Numbered from the stretch's first letter, positions 7,437 through 15,147 are shown. The stretch is 28,082 bases of DNA from Acidaminococcaceae bacterium (GCA_003512125.1 DOSQ01000150.1:1-28082), one strand, 5' to 3'. Notes: a model not told the origin generated them from the letters alone. Numbers and translations: made by a program.

Positions 7437-7694
7437 ATGGAAATTATAGCTTCGCTGGGCTCATTAGCGATAGGTGTAGTGATCTTGTATATCATTGTTA
7501 AACTGCTGGCACTTCCCTTCAAGCTGGTCTGGAACGGAATCATCGGTGCCATTGTACTGTGGCTTGCAAATTTGCTGGGCGGTGCCCTCTTTAACGTGAC
7601 GATCCATATTACCATTATCAAGGCGCTGATTGCCGGCTTCTTTGGAATCCCGGGTGCTGCGGCAGTCATCTTATGGGATTTATTTGTAAAATAA
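7437..7694 (+). CDS. bofA: BofA-family small membrane protein
   Basis: A small protein of 85 aa with two or three hydrophobic segments (about residues 5-30, 35-52 and 58-82). It ends in the family-typical IPGAAAVILWDLFVK stretch. In Bacillus subtilis BofA holds the SpoIVFB protease inactive and so delays sigma-K processing during sporulation. Its place after recR matches the Bacillus order recR-(yaaL)-bofA, which supports the call. A good AAAGGAGG ribosome binding site precedes the ATG. No other sporulation genes are in the window. If the host does not form spores, the protein is either a relic or has another job. Confidence 0.82.
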   Translation: MEIIASLGSLAIGVVILYIIVKLLALPFKLVWNGIIGAIVLWLANLLGGALFNVTIHITIIKALIAGFFGIPGAAAVILWDLFVK

Positions 7695-7721
7695 AAAAGA
7701 AATAGATTTTCCGATCTGATT

Positions 7722-7747
7722 ATTCCGCCAGGGCAGATGAGCGGAAT
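7722..7747 (+). other. hairpin abutting the Nudix ribosome binding site
   Basis: ATTCCGC (7722-7728) pairs perfectly with GCGGAAT (7741-7747). The GGAGGA ribosome binding site starts at the next base (7748), so stem formation could affect initiation or message stability. Confidence 0.45.
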
Positions 7748-7759
7748 GGAGGACGAGTC

Positions 7760-8443
7760 ATGAACGATTTACATGCAATGGCTGCATGGATTCAACAGGA
7801 GACCAGTGCCCGCCGCCCCCGTCTGGATCAGACAGGCGTGGTGATGCGGACAGCCTCGGTTCTCCTGTTGTTGCTTCCGGGCAACAACGGCCCGGAGCTT
7901 TTGTTTGAAGTACGCTCCGGTAAATTGGACTGGCAACCGGGTGATATCTGTTTCCCTGGCGGACACCGGGAGAGCGGCGATCTGAATTTTGCAGCGGCAG
8001 CTGTACGGGAAGCTTCCGAAGAGCTTGGAGTCCCGTATAACAGTATAAAGCTTTGTGGGACACTTGATTTTTTTGCAGCGCATAACGGTTTTATGGTGTA
8101 TCCGTTTGCAGGTATCTGGAATCCGGATAAGGATAACGGGATTCAGGATACCGGTTATACCCAATGGAATTACAACAGGGATGAAGTTGCGGAGTTGTTT
8201 ACTGTTCCGCTGTCCTGGCTTTTGAGTCATGAGCCCCGGATCGGTACGGCTCACATACAGGTTACCCGAAAAGATGACTTTCCTTTTGAACTGGTACCCC
8301 ATCTGGATCCCCATAAAGATTTCCATCAGGAGTATCCGATTTATTTTTACCAGTATGAGGATAAAGTGATTTGGGGCATGACGGCAGCAATTTTGCACAG
8401 TTTTCTCGAACGGTTCGGAAAGGGGTTAGCAAACTTTGCGTAA
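7760..8443 (+). CDS. Nudix hydrolase, CoA pyrophosphatase (NudL/NUDT7-like)
   Basis: Likely cleaves the pyrophosphate of CoA or its derivatives to phosphopantetheine and 3',5'-ADP. The CoA-type lead motif is present as LLFEVRSGKLDWQPGDICFP, followed by GG (about residues 47-68), with Asp in place of the usual Arg after the RS-X3 element. It runs straight into the Nudix box with REASEELG (83-90), whose glutamates bind Mg2+. At 227 aa it is in the normal range of roughly 190-230. The GGAGGA ribosome binding site lies 6 bases before ATG. The stop codon overlaps the start of the LCP gene, so the two are coupled. Substrate is inferred from the family motif only; a broader nucleoside-diphosphate substrate is possible. 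Confidence 0.82.
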   Translation: MNDLHAMAAWIQQETSARRPRLDQTGVVMRTASVLLLLLPGNNGPELLFEVRSGKLDWQPGDICFPGGHRESGDLNFAAAAVREASEELGVPYNSIKLCGTLDFFAAHNGFMVYPFAGIWNPDKDNGIQDTGYTQWNYNRDEVAELFTVPLSWLLSHEPRIGTAHIQVTRKDDFPFELVPHLDPHKDFHQEYPIYFYQYEDKVIWGMTAAILHSFLERFGKGLANFA

Positions 8444-9335
8444 GATTTTTTTTCTGATTATAGCAGCGATAGCCGCATTTTGGTGGGGCGATTTGTCTCT
8501 CGACAGGATTGCGGACATGGACTTTTTATCCGGAAAAAAGAATATTGTCGTGATGGGCTGTGATATCCGCAAGGACGACGCAGGGCGCAGTGATACCCTG
8601 TTTGTCGTAATGATGGATAAAAGTGAAAAAAAAGCAGCCCTGCTTTCTGTTCCCCGGGACACCCGGGTGAAAGTCAAAGGTCATGGCTGGGATAAAATAA
8701 ATTCAGCCTTTGCCTATGGCGGGCATAAGCTGACACAGGAAACCGTACAGGATTTTCTGGGCATCAGGATAAATAATTATGTGGTTGTGGATTTTCAGGG
8801 GTTCCAGGGTCTGGTAGACGCCATTGGCGGTGTGGATATTACCGTGGAAAAACGCATGTATTATTATGATCCATATGCCGGTTTTGAAATTGATCTGCGA
8901 CCCGGTAACCAGCATATGGATGGAAAAACTGCCATGCAGTACGTCCGTTACCGTGATGAAGAAGGGGATATCGGACGGATCCGCAGGCAGCAGAAATTTA
9001 TTATGGCGTTGTACAAACAGATTGCATCAAAGAATATTATTGCCAAAATGCCCGGTGTTTCCAAGCAGATCATGTCCATGATCAAGACAGATCTTTCTTT
9101 GAAAGAAATGGTGGAACTGGGTAAAGTGATGCATGACATGTTGGAAAAAGACGGGTTGAAAATGGCAATGGTACCGGGAACTCCGGAATATATCGATGGT
9201 GTCAGTTACTGGATTCCCGATATTCCCAACATGCGCCGGCAGATGGCGGAAATGCAGGATGTTAAAATGTCAGAAAAATTCAGAGAGAATACCAGAAAAC
9301 TGGAACAGGATTACAAAGATTCCTTTAAAAAATAA
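8436..9335 (+). CDS. LytR-CpsA-Psr (LCP) family glycopolymer ligase
   Basis: A membrane-anchored enzyme family that transfers undecaprenyl-linked glycopolymers onto peptidoglycan or a related acceptor. One N-terminal membrane segment (IFFLIIAAIAAFWW, about 4-17) precedes the LCP domain. The domain shows GCDIRKDDAGRSDT (41-54), SVPRDTRV (71-78), DKINSAFAYGG, DAIGGVDI, YVRYRDEEGDIGRIRRQQ and the downstream helices, with the Arg/Asp residues that bind the polyprenyl pyrophosphate. The start is TTG at 8436, with AAAGGGG 10 bases upstream. It overlaps the Nudix stop by 8 bases and is needed to include the membrane segment. The 299 aa length is short but normal for single-domain LCP proteins. An intrinsic terminator follows. 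Confidence 0.9.
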   Translation: MRKIFFLIIAAIAAFWWGDLSLDRIADMDFLSGKKNIVVMGCDIRKDDAGRSDTLFVVMMDKSEKKAALLSVPRDTRVKVKGHGWDKINSAFAYGGHKLTQETVQDFLGIRINNYVVVDFQGFQGLVDAIGGVDITVEKRMYYYDPYAGFEIDLRPGNQHMDGKTAMQYVRYRDEEGDIGRIRRQQKFIMALYKQIASKNIIAKMPGVSKQIMSMIKTDLSLKEMVELGKVMHDMLEKDGLKMAMVPGTPEYIDGVSYWIPDIPNMRRQMAEMQDVKMSEKFRENTRKLEQDYKDSFKK

Positions 9336-9345
9336 GAAATTAGGC

Positions 9346-9384
9346 TTGCAGTATACAGTGATTTGTGATATATTATAATCACAA
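9346..9384 (+). promoter_or_regulatory. promoter-like site with overlapping inverted repeat
   Basis: TTGCAG (9346-9351), 17-base spacer, TATATT (9369-9374). The -10 lies within an inverted repeat with arms TTGTGAT (9363-9369) and ATCACAA (9378-9384), 8 bases apart. No gene follows on this strand: the next element is a terminator, so any transcript would be about 45-50 nt. Could be chance in an AT-rich gap. Confidence 0.35.
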
Positions 9385-9403
9385 TAAAACAGCCCCTCAT
9401 TTG

Positions 9404-9428
9404 GCCCTTCTTGTAAGGGCTTTTTTTT
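9404..9428 (+). terminator. intrinsic terminator of the Nudix-LCP unit
   Basis: GCCCTT (9404-9409), loop CTTGT, AAGGGC (9415-9420), then eight T. It separates the plus-strand unit from the convergent tex gene. Confidence 0.88.
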
Positions 9429-9448
9429 ATACTTTTTATATACTTTTT

Positions 9449-11617
9449 CTATCGGTTTTTATTCTCCGGCACCTTCTTCAGCGACAGCCCGATCCGTCCC
9501 CGTGCTTCATCGATGCTGATGATCATCACATCTACGATGTCCCCGGTGGAGACAATGTCCAACGGGTGTTTGAAACGCCGGTTGGAAAGTTCCGAACGGT
9601 GGATCAGCCCGTTAATCTTCAGCCCGATGTCTACGAAGCAGCCAAAGTCCACTACATTGCGGATGGTTCCTTTGACAATAGAACCGATTTGCAGGTCGCT
9701 GAGCTTCGTCACATTCTTCCGGCTCAGAGGTGCAGGGGAATCTTCCCGGGGATCCCGGCCCGGTTTGGCCAGGGCCTGCAGGATGTCGGTAACGGTAGGC
9801 AGGCCGGCCTGCAGATGTTCCGCAATCCGTTTTGGATCCGCTTTGGCGGCAGCTAACTGTACGGCAGGGCTGCCGCTGTTTTCTTTTTTGCAGCCCAGCT
9901 CTGTCAGGATTTTCTCCGTCAGTTCATAGCTTTCCGGATGGACCGGCGTGTTGTCCAGTGGGTTGGTCCCGTTGGCGATGCGCAGGAACCCGGCACACTG
10001 GGTAAAGGCAGCCGGGCCTAAGCGAGGTACCTTCAACAACTCTTTCCGGTTCCGGAAGCGTCCGTTTTCATTTCGGTACGTTATGATATTTTTAGCAACG
10101 GTGCTGCTGACACCGGCCACATAGCTCAATAAAGCGGGGGACGCGGTGTTCAGTTCCACGCCAACATGGTTTACACAGCTTTCTACTACATCGCCCAGGG
10201 CGTTGCCCAGTTCTTTCTGGTTCACATCGTGCTGGTACTGACCTACACCGATGGCTTTCGGTTCGATCTTCACCAGTTCGGCCAGGGGATCCTGGATGCG
10301 GCGGGCGATGGAGACCGCGCCACGCAGGGACACGTTCAGGTCGGGCAATTCTTCTTTGGCCAGCGGGGAGGCGGAATATACGGAAGCACCGGCCTCACTG
10401 ACAATTAAATACGACAGATTCAGCTTATGCTTTTCTATCATTTTGGCGGTAAACTCTTCCGTTTCAAAAGAGGCCGTCCCGTTGCCGATGGTAACAAGGG
10501 TAACGCCGAAATCTTTCACCAGTTTTACAAAATGAGCTTCCGCCTCGTCCTGCTGGCGCTGGCTTCCGATAATGTAAAGGGTATCGGTGGCCAGCACTTT
10601 ACCCTGGGGGTCGATGACTGCCGTTTTGCAGCCCGTGCGGTAACCGGGATCCAGGCCGATGACCGTGTGGCCCGCGATGGGCTGCTGCAACAGCAGCTGC
10701 CGCAGGTTGACAGAAAACACGTTGATAGCCTGCTTTTCCGCTTTTTCTGTCAGTTCATTGCGGATCTCCCGTTCGATGGAAGGGAAGATCAGCCGTTTGT
10801 AAGCATCGGCACAGGCTTCTGCATACATTTCAGAAAACCGGTTTCCGGACCTGATCTTCAGGAAACGGTGCAGTTCCGCCAGCATATTTTCTTCCGGATA
10901 GTTTAAGGAAAGTTTCAGGTATTTCAACTTTTCGCCCCGGTTCAAAGCCAGTATACGATGCGGCGGCAGAAGCCGGACCGGCTCGCTGTATTCTTTGTAC
11001 ATAAGGAAATCTTTGCCTGTGGTTTCGTCGGTAGCCAGCACGGAAGCCAGCTGGGCGTTCTGCCAGAGGACGCGGCGGATCAGGGCACGAACATCGGCCC
11101 GGTCGGAAACGGTTTCCGCTACGATATCCTGGGCGCCTTTCCAGGCATCACTCTCCGTTTCCACGCCTTTTTCCGCATTAAGAAAAGGCGCTGCCAGTTC
11201 AGACAGGCTTTTTGGCGTATCCGCCTGCAGCACGATATAGTTGGCCAGGGGTTCCAGGCCTTTTTCCCGGGCAATCTGGGCGCGGGTGCGTTTCTTCGGA
11301 CGGTACGGCAGATACAGGTCCTCAAGCACTTGCATCTTTTCCGCTGCCATGATTTGCTGTTCCAGTTCCGGCGTCAGCTTTTCCTGCTCACGTATGGAAC
11401 TTAAAATTTCTTCCCGGCGCGTATCCAGATTGCGCAGGTACTGGGCACGGGTTTCTACGTTCCGGATTTGTTCTTCATCAAGTGAACCGGTAGCTTCTTT
11501 GCGGTACCGGGCGATAAAGGGCACGGTATTGCCGTCGTCCAGTAATTGCAGCGCGGCCTCTGCCTGGGCCGGTTTGATATTTAATTCTTTTGCCAGTAAT
11601 AATACAATTTTTTCCAT
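9449..11617 (-). CDS. tex: Tex family RNA-binding transcriptional accessory protein
   Basis: A nucleic-acid-binding scaffold linked to transcription and stress tolerance. At 722 aa it has the usual length. In order it has an N-terminal helical Tex region (VPFIARYRKEATGSLDEEQI, about 26-45), a YqgF/RuvX-like RNase H fold (IGLDPGYRTGCKTAVID), helix-hairpin-helix repeats (SYVAGVSSTVAKNII and RNRKELLKVPRLG), and a C-terminal S1 RNA-binding domain (IVKGTIRNVVDFGCFVDIG ... GRIGLSLKKV). The start is placed at MEKIVLLLAKELN, with AAAGGCAC about 10 bases upstream. An in-frame extension to 11833 would add 72 unconserved residues that overlap the deoC promoter. The gene is convergent with the LCP gene and divergent from deoC. 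Confidence 0.95.
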   Translation of the reverse strand: MEKIVLLLAKELNIKPAQAEAALQLLDDGNTVPFIARYRKEATGSLDEEQIRNVETRAQYLRNLDTRREEILSSIREQEKLTPELEQQIMAAEKMQVLEDLYLPYRPKKRTRAQIAREKGLEPLANYIVLQADTPKSLSELAAPFLNAEKGVETESDAWKGAQDIVAETVSDRADVRALIRRVLWQNAQLASVLATDETTGKDFLMYKEYSEPVRLLPPHRILALNRGEKLKYLKLSLNYPEENMLAELHRFLKIRSGNRFSEMYAEACADAYKRLIFPSIEREIRNELTEKAEKQAINVFSVNLRQLLLQQPIAGHTVIGLDPGYRTGCKTAVIDPQGKVLATDTLYIIGSQRQQDEAEAHFVKLVKDFGVTLVTIGNGTASFETEEFTAKMIEKHKLNLSYLIVSEAGASVYSASPLAKEELPDLNVSLRGAVSIARRIQDPLAELVKIEPKAIGVGQYQHDVNQKELGNALGDVVESCVNHVGVELNTASPALLSYVAGVSSTVAKNIITYRNENGRFRNRKELLKVPRLGPAAFTQCAGFLRIANGTNPLDNTPVHPESYELTEKILTELGCKKENSGSPAVQLAAAKADPKRIAEHLQAGLPTVTDILQALAKPGRDPREDSPAPLSRKNVTKLSDLQIGSIVKGTIRNVVDFGCFVDIGLKINGLIHRSELSNRRFKHPLDIVSTGDIVDVMIISIDEARGRIGLSLKKVPENKNR

Positions 11618-11731
11618 ATAATATAGTGCCTTTCTGTCAAATACAGGGCGGTACAGGTCGAACCCGTAACAGCGGGGAAACAGGTTGCAGACGCCCCGGT
11701 AAAAACCGTTAGAAGTAGATGCTTCCTGTTC

Positions 11732-11740
11732 ATTATAACA
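11732..11740 (-). promoter_or_regulatory. extended -10 promoter of tex
   Basis: On the minus strand TATAAT (complement of 11732-11737) is preceded by TGT (11738-11740), an extended -10. No good -35 is seen at 17 bases. The leader to the tex ATG would be about 105 nt. It lies 5 bases from the -35 of the opposing deoC promoter. Confidence 0.5.
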
Positions 11741-11741
11741 C

Positions 11742-11770
11742 TTGTCAAAGAGAAAAAGATACGATAAAAT
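11742..11770 (+). promoter_or_regulatory. promoter of deoC-walJ-htrA
   Basis: TTGTCA (11742-11747), 17-base spacer, TAAAAT (11765-11770), each 5 of 6 to consensus. The deoC ATG is about 33 bases beyond the expected start site. Confidence 0.65.
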
Positions 11771-11809
11771 TAATTTTACAAGAACAAGTAACCATTCCGG
11801 GAGGACCTT

Positions 11810-12526
11810 ATGATAGAACAGTATATTGAACACACTTTACTGAAACCGGAAGCAATGACACAGGATATGATCAAATTGTGCCAGGAAGCCCGTGAACATA
11901 AATTTCTGGGTGTCTGCGTCAACCCCTGCTTTGTACCGCTGGTAAAGCATCTGCTGGCAGGAACAGAGGTCAGGGTCGTTACGGTTGTCGGTTTTCCATT
12001 AGGCTGTGACGAGCCCGAAGTGAAAGCAGAAGCGGCTCGCCGGGCTGTGCAGAACGGTGCGGATGAAATTGACATGGTTATCAACGTGGGCGCTCTGAAA
12101 GGAAGGGACAACGCTTACGTTGTGGAAGATATCAGGCAGGTGGTGGCAGCAACGGGCAAAGCGCCTGTAAAAGTTATTATCGAGACCTGTTTACTCAATG
12201 AAGAGGAAAAGATTCGCGCCTGCGGTATCATTGCCAAGGCGGGAGCAGCTTTTGTAAAAACCAGTACGGGCTTCAATAAGTCCGGCGCAACCGTGGATGA
12301 CGTGGCATTGCTGTCTGCGGAAGCGAAAAAACTGGGCCTCCGGGTGAAAGCAGCAGGAGGGATCCGTGATTACGCAACGGCCAGAGCTATGTTGGAAGCC
12401 GGAGCGGAACGCCTGGGGTGCAGCGCCGGTGTAAAACTGATGCAGGAAGAAAATGAATTGGCATGCTCCGGTGACGGCCAGGCTGCAGGAAAAGCAGGGA
12501 AAACGGACCGAGAGGCACAGGCATGA
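11810..12526 (+). CDS. deoC: deoxyribose-phosphate aldolase
   Basis: Splits 2-deoxyribose-5-phosphate to acetaldehyde and glyceraldehyde-3-phosphate in deoxynucleoside breakdown. The TIM-barrel class I aldolase motifs are present: the acidic EIDMVINVGALKG (Asp88), KVIIETCLL (about 121-129), the Schiff-base lysine Lys150 in VKTSTGF, and the second catalytic lysine Lys180 in VKAAGGIR. The core ends near residue 215. The last ~25 residues, rich in Gly/Ala/Lys, look like a low-complexity tail that arose where the stop codon moved into the next gene (ATGA overlap with walJ). Ribosome binding site GGGAGGA. Deoxyribonucleoside phosphorylase genes are not nearby; the exported nucleoside hydrolase 2.7 kb downstream is a possible partner. 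Confidence 0.95.
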   Translation: MIEQYIEHTLLKPEAMTQDMIKLCQEAREHKFLGVCVNPCFVPLVKHLLAGTEVRVVTVVGFPLGCDEPEVKAEAARRAVQNGADEIDMVINVGALKGRDNAYVVEDIRQVVAATGKAPVKVIIETCLLNEEEKIRACGIIAKAGAAFVKTSTGFNKSGATVDDVALLSAEAKKLGLRVKAAGGIRDYATARAMLEAGAERLGCSAGVKLMQEENELACSGDGQAAGKAGKTDREAQA

Positions 12527-13347
12527 GCTGTTTCCAGGTAGCAGTGCTGGCCAGCGGAAGCAAAGGCAATGCTACAGTGATGCGCTGCGAGGCCGGTATG
12601 GTGTTGGTAGATGCAGGTATTTCCTGCCGCCGCATCGTACAGGGGATGCAGAAGCTGGGAATCCGTCCTTCTGATTTAAATGCGGTATTTATTACGCATG
12701 AGCATATTGACCATGTAAAAGGTCTGGAAACTTTTACGAAAAAATTTCCGGTCCCTGTTTATGCCAGCACTGGAACCTGGCGTGGTGTTAAACAGACGTT
12801 GCCGAGGCTGGATCTGCAGTTGTGTAACTGGCATATCCTTGCGCCTCAGACTGAGCTGACTTTAGGCGGCCTGCAGGTGCGCAGCGTTTCTGTATCACAC
12901 GATGCGCTGGAGCCGGCCGGCTATGTATTCCGGTGCAAAGGACACATGTTTGGTTATGTGACCGACACGGGGTATGTCAGCGATGTATTGAAGCGTGAGC
13001 TGGACGGGGCAGAAGTATTGGTAATTGAATCCAATCATGACCCGGTTCTCCTGAAAAACGGACACTACCCGCCGCCACTTCAGAAACGTATCCTGGGTAC
13101 AAAGGGTCATCTGGCTAACGAAACGGCCGGGCATCTGCTGGCAACCTTGCAGACGCTTCCATGGCAGGTCTTTCTGGCACACCTGAGTCAGGATAATAAC
13201 ACACCGGATCTGGCGTTGAATACGGTACGCAGCATTGTAATGCAGAAACATCCGAAAGCAAAGATTCAGTTCTATGTCACTTCGCAGGACGAAGTGGTGA
13301 AAAATAAAGAATGGGAGGATTACCATGAGCAAAACATTTTTGAATAA
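12523..13347 (+). CDS. walJ: WalJ/YycJ/VicX-type metallo-beta-lactamase-fold hydrolase
   Basis: A cytoplasmic MBL-fold protein of 274 aa. The metal motif is THEHIDH (His59, His61, Asp63, His64), preceded by SGSKGNATV and VLVDAG. YVTDTGYVS, ESNHDP and LAHLSQDNNTP supply the later ligands. Family members have been linked to nuclease activity and cell-wall or division control in low-GC Gram-positives. The call rests on both the sequence and the neighbours: walJ-htrA-rlmH is the downstream part of the Bacillus wal (yyc) locus. The walR and walK regulators are not in the window; deoC occupies their place. It overlaps deoC by 4 bases and htrA by 23 bases, so translation is coupled. Confidence 0.88.
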   Translation: MSCFQVAVLASGSKGNATVMRCEAGMVLVDAGISCRRIVQGMQKLGIRPSDLNAVFITHEHIDHVKGLETFTKKFPVPVYASTGTWRGVKQTLPRLDLQLCNWHILAPQTELTLGGLQVRSVSVSHDALEPAGYVFRCKGHMFGYVTDTGYVSDVLKRELDGAEVLVIESNHDPVLLKNGHYPPPLQKRILGTKGHLANETAGHLLATLQTLPWQVFLAHLSQDNNTPDLALNTVRSIVMQKHPKAKIQFYVTSQDEVVKNKEWEDYHEQNIFE

Positions 13348-14467
13348 GGCAGGCTCCGTGACTGTCAGCCTGCTGCTGGCGATGAGTATGCTGCTGAGCG
13401 GCTGCGGTGGCAGCAACGGAAAAGCTGCAGCTACGCCGGATACGAAGAAACCGGCTTCCCAGACTGAACAGACCACACAGCAACAGCAGGAAAAGAAAGC
13501 GGAAGAAATTGACAAGAAGATGTCCGGCGCAAGGAATACGCCCATCGTGCAGGCTGCCAGAAAGGTTGGCCCTACTGTAGTGGGTATTACCAATAAAGCC
13601 TATGTGCGTGACTTCTTCAACCGGGTACAGCTGGCAGAACGGGGTTACGGCTCCGGCGTGATTTATGATAAGTCCGGACTGATCGTAACGAATAACCATG
13701 TAGTAGAAGGCGCTTCCGAGATTATTGTCAGCCTGGCAGACGGACGCAGCGCCCAGGGCAAGGTGCTGGGGACTGACGCAGCCACGGATCTGGCTGTGGT
13801 AAAAATTGAACTGGACAATCTGCCGGTAGCGGAATTCGGTGACTCTTCCACTGTGCAGGTAGGTGAACCCGCCATTGCCATCGGTAACCCGCTGGGCATG
13901 GAATTCCGGGGCAGCGTAACGGTGGGTATTATCTCCGCCCTGAACCGCTCCGTGGAAATCGGCGAAAAGAAATTCACCCTGTTCCAGACTGACGCGGCCA
14001 TCAACCCGGGTAACTCCGGCGGCGCCCTGGTCAATGCAGACGGTGAGATCATCGGCATCAACAGTGCTAAGATCGCGGTATCCAACGTGGAAGGCATCGG
14101 CTTTGCCATTCCTATCAATAACGTAAAACCCATCATCAAAGAACTGGCTTCCAAGGGCCGGGTAGCCCATCCGTACGTTGGCGCGTCCCTGATTGACGCA
14201 CAGATCGCCAAGCAGTACGGCTTCGATATGGACCTGCATGGCGGCCTGTTTATCATGAAGCTGTCCAAAGGCGGTCCGTTGGCCCGGGCAGGTGCACGTA
14301 CCGGCGATATCATCACCGAGTTTAACGGCGTAAAGGTGCAGACCGTTGCCGCACTGCGGGATGAAATCGCGAAACATCAGGTAGGCGACCAGGTCAACAT
14401 CACGGTACTGCGGAACGAGAACCAGATGACGCTGGCTGTTGTCCTGCAGGAGTATCCGAGAAATTAA
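13325..14467 (+). CDS. HtrA/DegP-family serine protease, predicted lipoprotein
   Basis: An envelope quality-control protease. The N-terminal signal peptide ends in a lipobox, LLSGC with Cys27, so the protein is probably lipid-anchored; most HtrA homologues in low-GC bacteria use an uncleaved membrane helix instead. A Gln/Lys/Ala-rich linker (about 30-68) leads to the trypsin-like domain. The triad is His125 (NNHVVEG), Asp155 (TDLAVVKI) and Ser231 (NPGNSGGAL). One C-terminal PDZ domain follows (about 275-375; HPYVGASL, GGPLARAGARTGDII). The ATG is preceded by GGGAGG and overlaps the walJ end by 23 bases. At 380 aa the length is normal for a one-PDZ form. Its place after walJ matches Bacillus yycK/htrC. 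Confidence 0.94.
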   Translation: MSKTFLNKAGSVTVSLLLAMSMLLSGCGGSNGKAAATPDTKKPASQTEQTTQQQQEKKAEEIDKKMSGARNTPIVQAARKVGPTVVGITNKAYVRDFFNRVQLAERGYGSGVIYDKSGLIVTNNHVVEGASEIIVSLADGRSAQGKVLGTDAATDLAVVKIELDNLPVAEFGDSSTVQVGEPAIAIGNPLGMEFRGSVTVGIISALNRSVEIGEKKFTLFQTDAAINPGNSGGALVNADGEIIGINSAKIAVSNVEGIGFAIPINNVKPIIKELASKGRVAHPYVGASLIDAQIAKQYGFDMDLHGGLFIMKLSKGGPLARAGARTGDIITEFNGVKVQTVAALRDEIAKHQVGDQVNITVLRNENQMTLAVVLQEYPRN

Positions 14468-14535
14468 AACCTGAAATTCTGCAGGTGACCTTTAAATAGT
14501 TACCGGGAAGGCAGGTTTTGTTAAGAAAAGCAAAA

Positions 14536-14561
14536 AGCCGCTCGTAACGGGCGGCTTTTTT
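14536..14561 (+). terminator. terminator hairpin between htrA and rlmH
   Basis: AGCCGCTCG (14536-14544), loop TAA, CGGGCGGCT (14548-14556), then a run of T to 14561. It is a strong stem preceded by five A, so it could also act on the opposite strand. It ends 15 bases before the rlmH ATG, leaving no room for a promoter in between. Confidence 0.85.
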
Positions 14562-14576
14562 AACAGGTGAACACCT

Positions 14577-15056
14577 ATGAAAATAACGATTGCCTGTGTA
14601 GGCAAACTGAAAGAAAAATATCTGACGGCAGCCATGGACGAATATGTGAAACGGCTGCAGCCTTTCTGCAAGCTGGAAATCATAAGCATCAATGAAGAAA
14701 AGATGCCGCAGGAACCTTCGGAAGCAGAACGGGAGCAGGTACTGGAAAAAGAAACGCTGCGGCTGCTGTCCATCATTCCGGAGCACTCCTATGTAATTTT
14801 ACTGGATTTGCAGGGAAAACAGATCACCAGTCCGGAACTGGCGGAAAAGATAGACATGCTGGCTTTGCAGGGCGTCAGCCATATCACCTTTGTCATCGGC
14901 GGCGCCTTTGGCTATACGGATGTGCTGCGGAAGAAAGCAGACTTCCGCTGGTCCTTTGCCAAACTGACCTTTACCCACCAGATGATCCGCGTGCTGCTGG
15001 CAGAACAGGTTTACCGGGCGTTTAAAATCAGCAAAGGGGAGAAGTATCACTGGTAA
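14577..15056 (+). CDS. rlmH: 23S rRNA (pseudouridine-1915-N3) methyltransferase
   Basis: A SPOUT-class methyltransferase that modifies pseudouridine 1915 of 23S rRNA in assembled ribosomes. At 159 aa the length is exactly typical. Visible motifs are the N-terminal strand ITIACVGKLKEKY, the SAM-binding knot region (YVILLDLQGK and FVIGGAFGY), and the C-terminus LLAEQVYRAFKISKGEKYHW; the family usually ends YHH or YHK. The ribosome binding site AGGTGA sits in a small AGGT-GAAC-ACCT palindrome. Its place after htrA matches the Bacillus wal locus end. Transcription must pass through the hairpin just upstream. Confidence 0.96.
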   Translation: MKITIACVGKLKEKYLTAAMDEYVKRLQPFCKLEIISINEEKMPQEPSEAEREQVLEKETLRLLSIIPEHSYVILLDLQGKQITSPELAEKIDMLALQGVSHITFVIGGAFGYTDVLRKKADFRWSFAKLTFTHQMIRVLLAEQVYRAFKISKGEKYHW

Positions 15057-15141
15057 GCGAACAGGAATTTCCATGCCGCATCACGTTACCGGTGTCTCTG
15101 CTTTTTTATAAAATGGTAATGCGCCATACTCAATTTTAGTG

Positions 15142-15147
15142 TATAAT
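15142..15147 (+). promoter_or_regulatory. -10 box of the nucleoside hydrolase gene
   Basis: A perfect TATAAT with no convincing -35 at the usual spacing. The transcript would start near 15154. Its leader could fold through GGATGT (15158-15163) pairing with ACATCC (15197-15202), just before the AAGGGAGG ribosome binding site (15204-15211). Confidence 0.4.

Noticed and set aside
9365..11621. Several plus-strand open frames opposite tex
   Set aside because: They are shadows of the tex reading frame, without ribosome binding sites or conserved motifs.
11641..11680. T-arm-like GGTTCGA in the minus-strand tex leader, a possible tRNA remnant
   Set aside because: The stem around the loop does not pair in the correct register, and no acceptor or anticodon arm can be built.
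11618..11833. 72-residue N-terminal extension of Tex
   Set aside because: The extension is not like any Tex N-terminus and overlaps the tex and deoC promoters. The ATG at 11617 has a usable ribosome binding site and starts at the conserved sequence.
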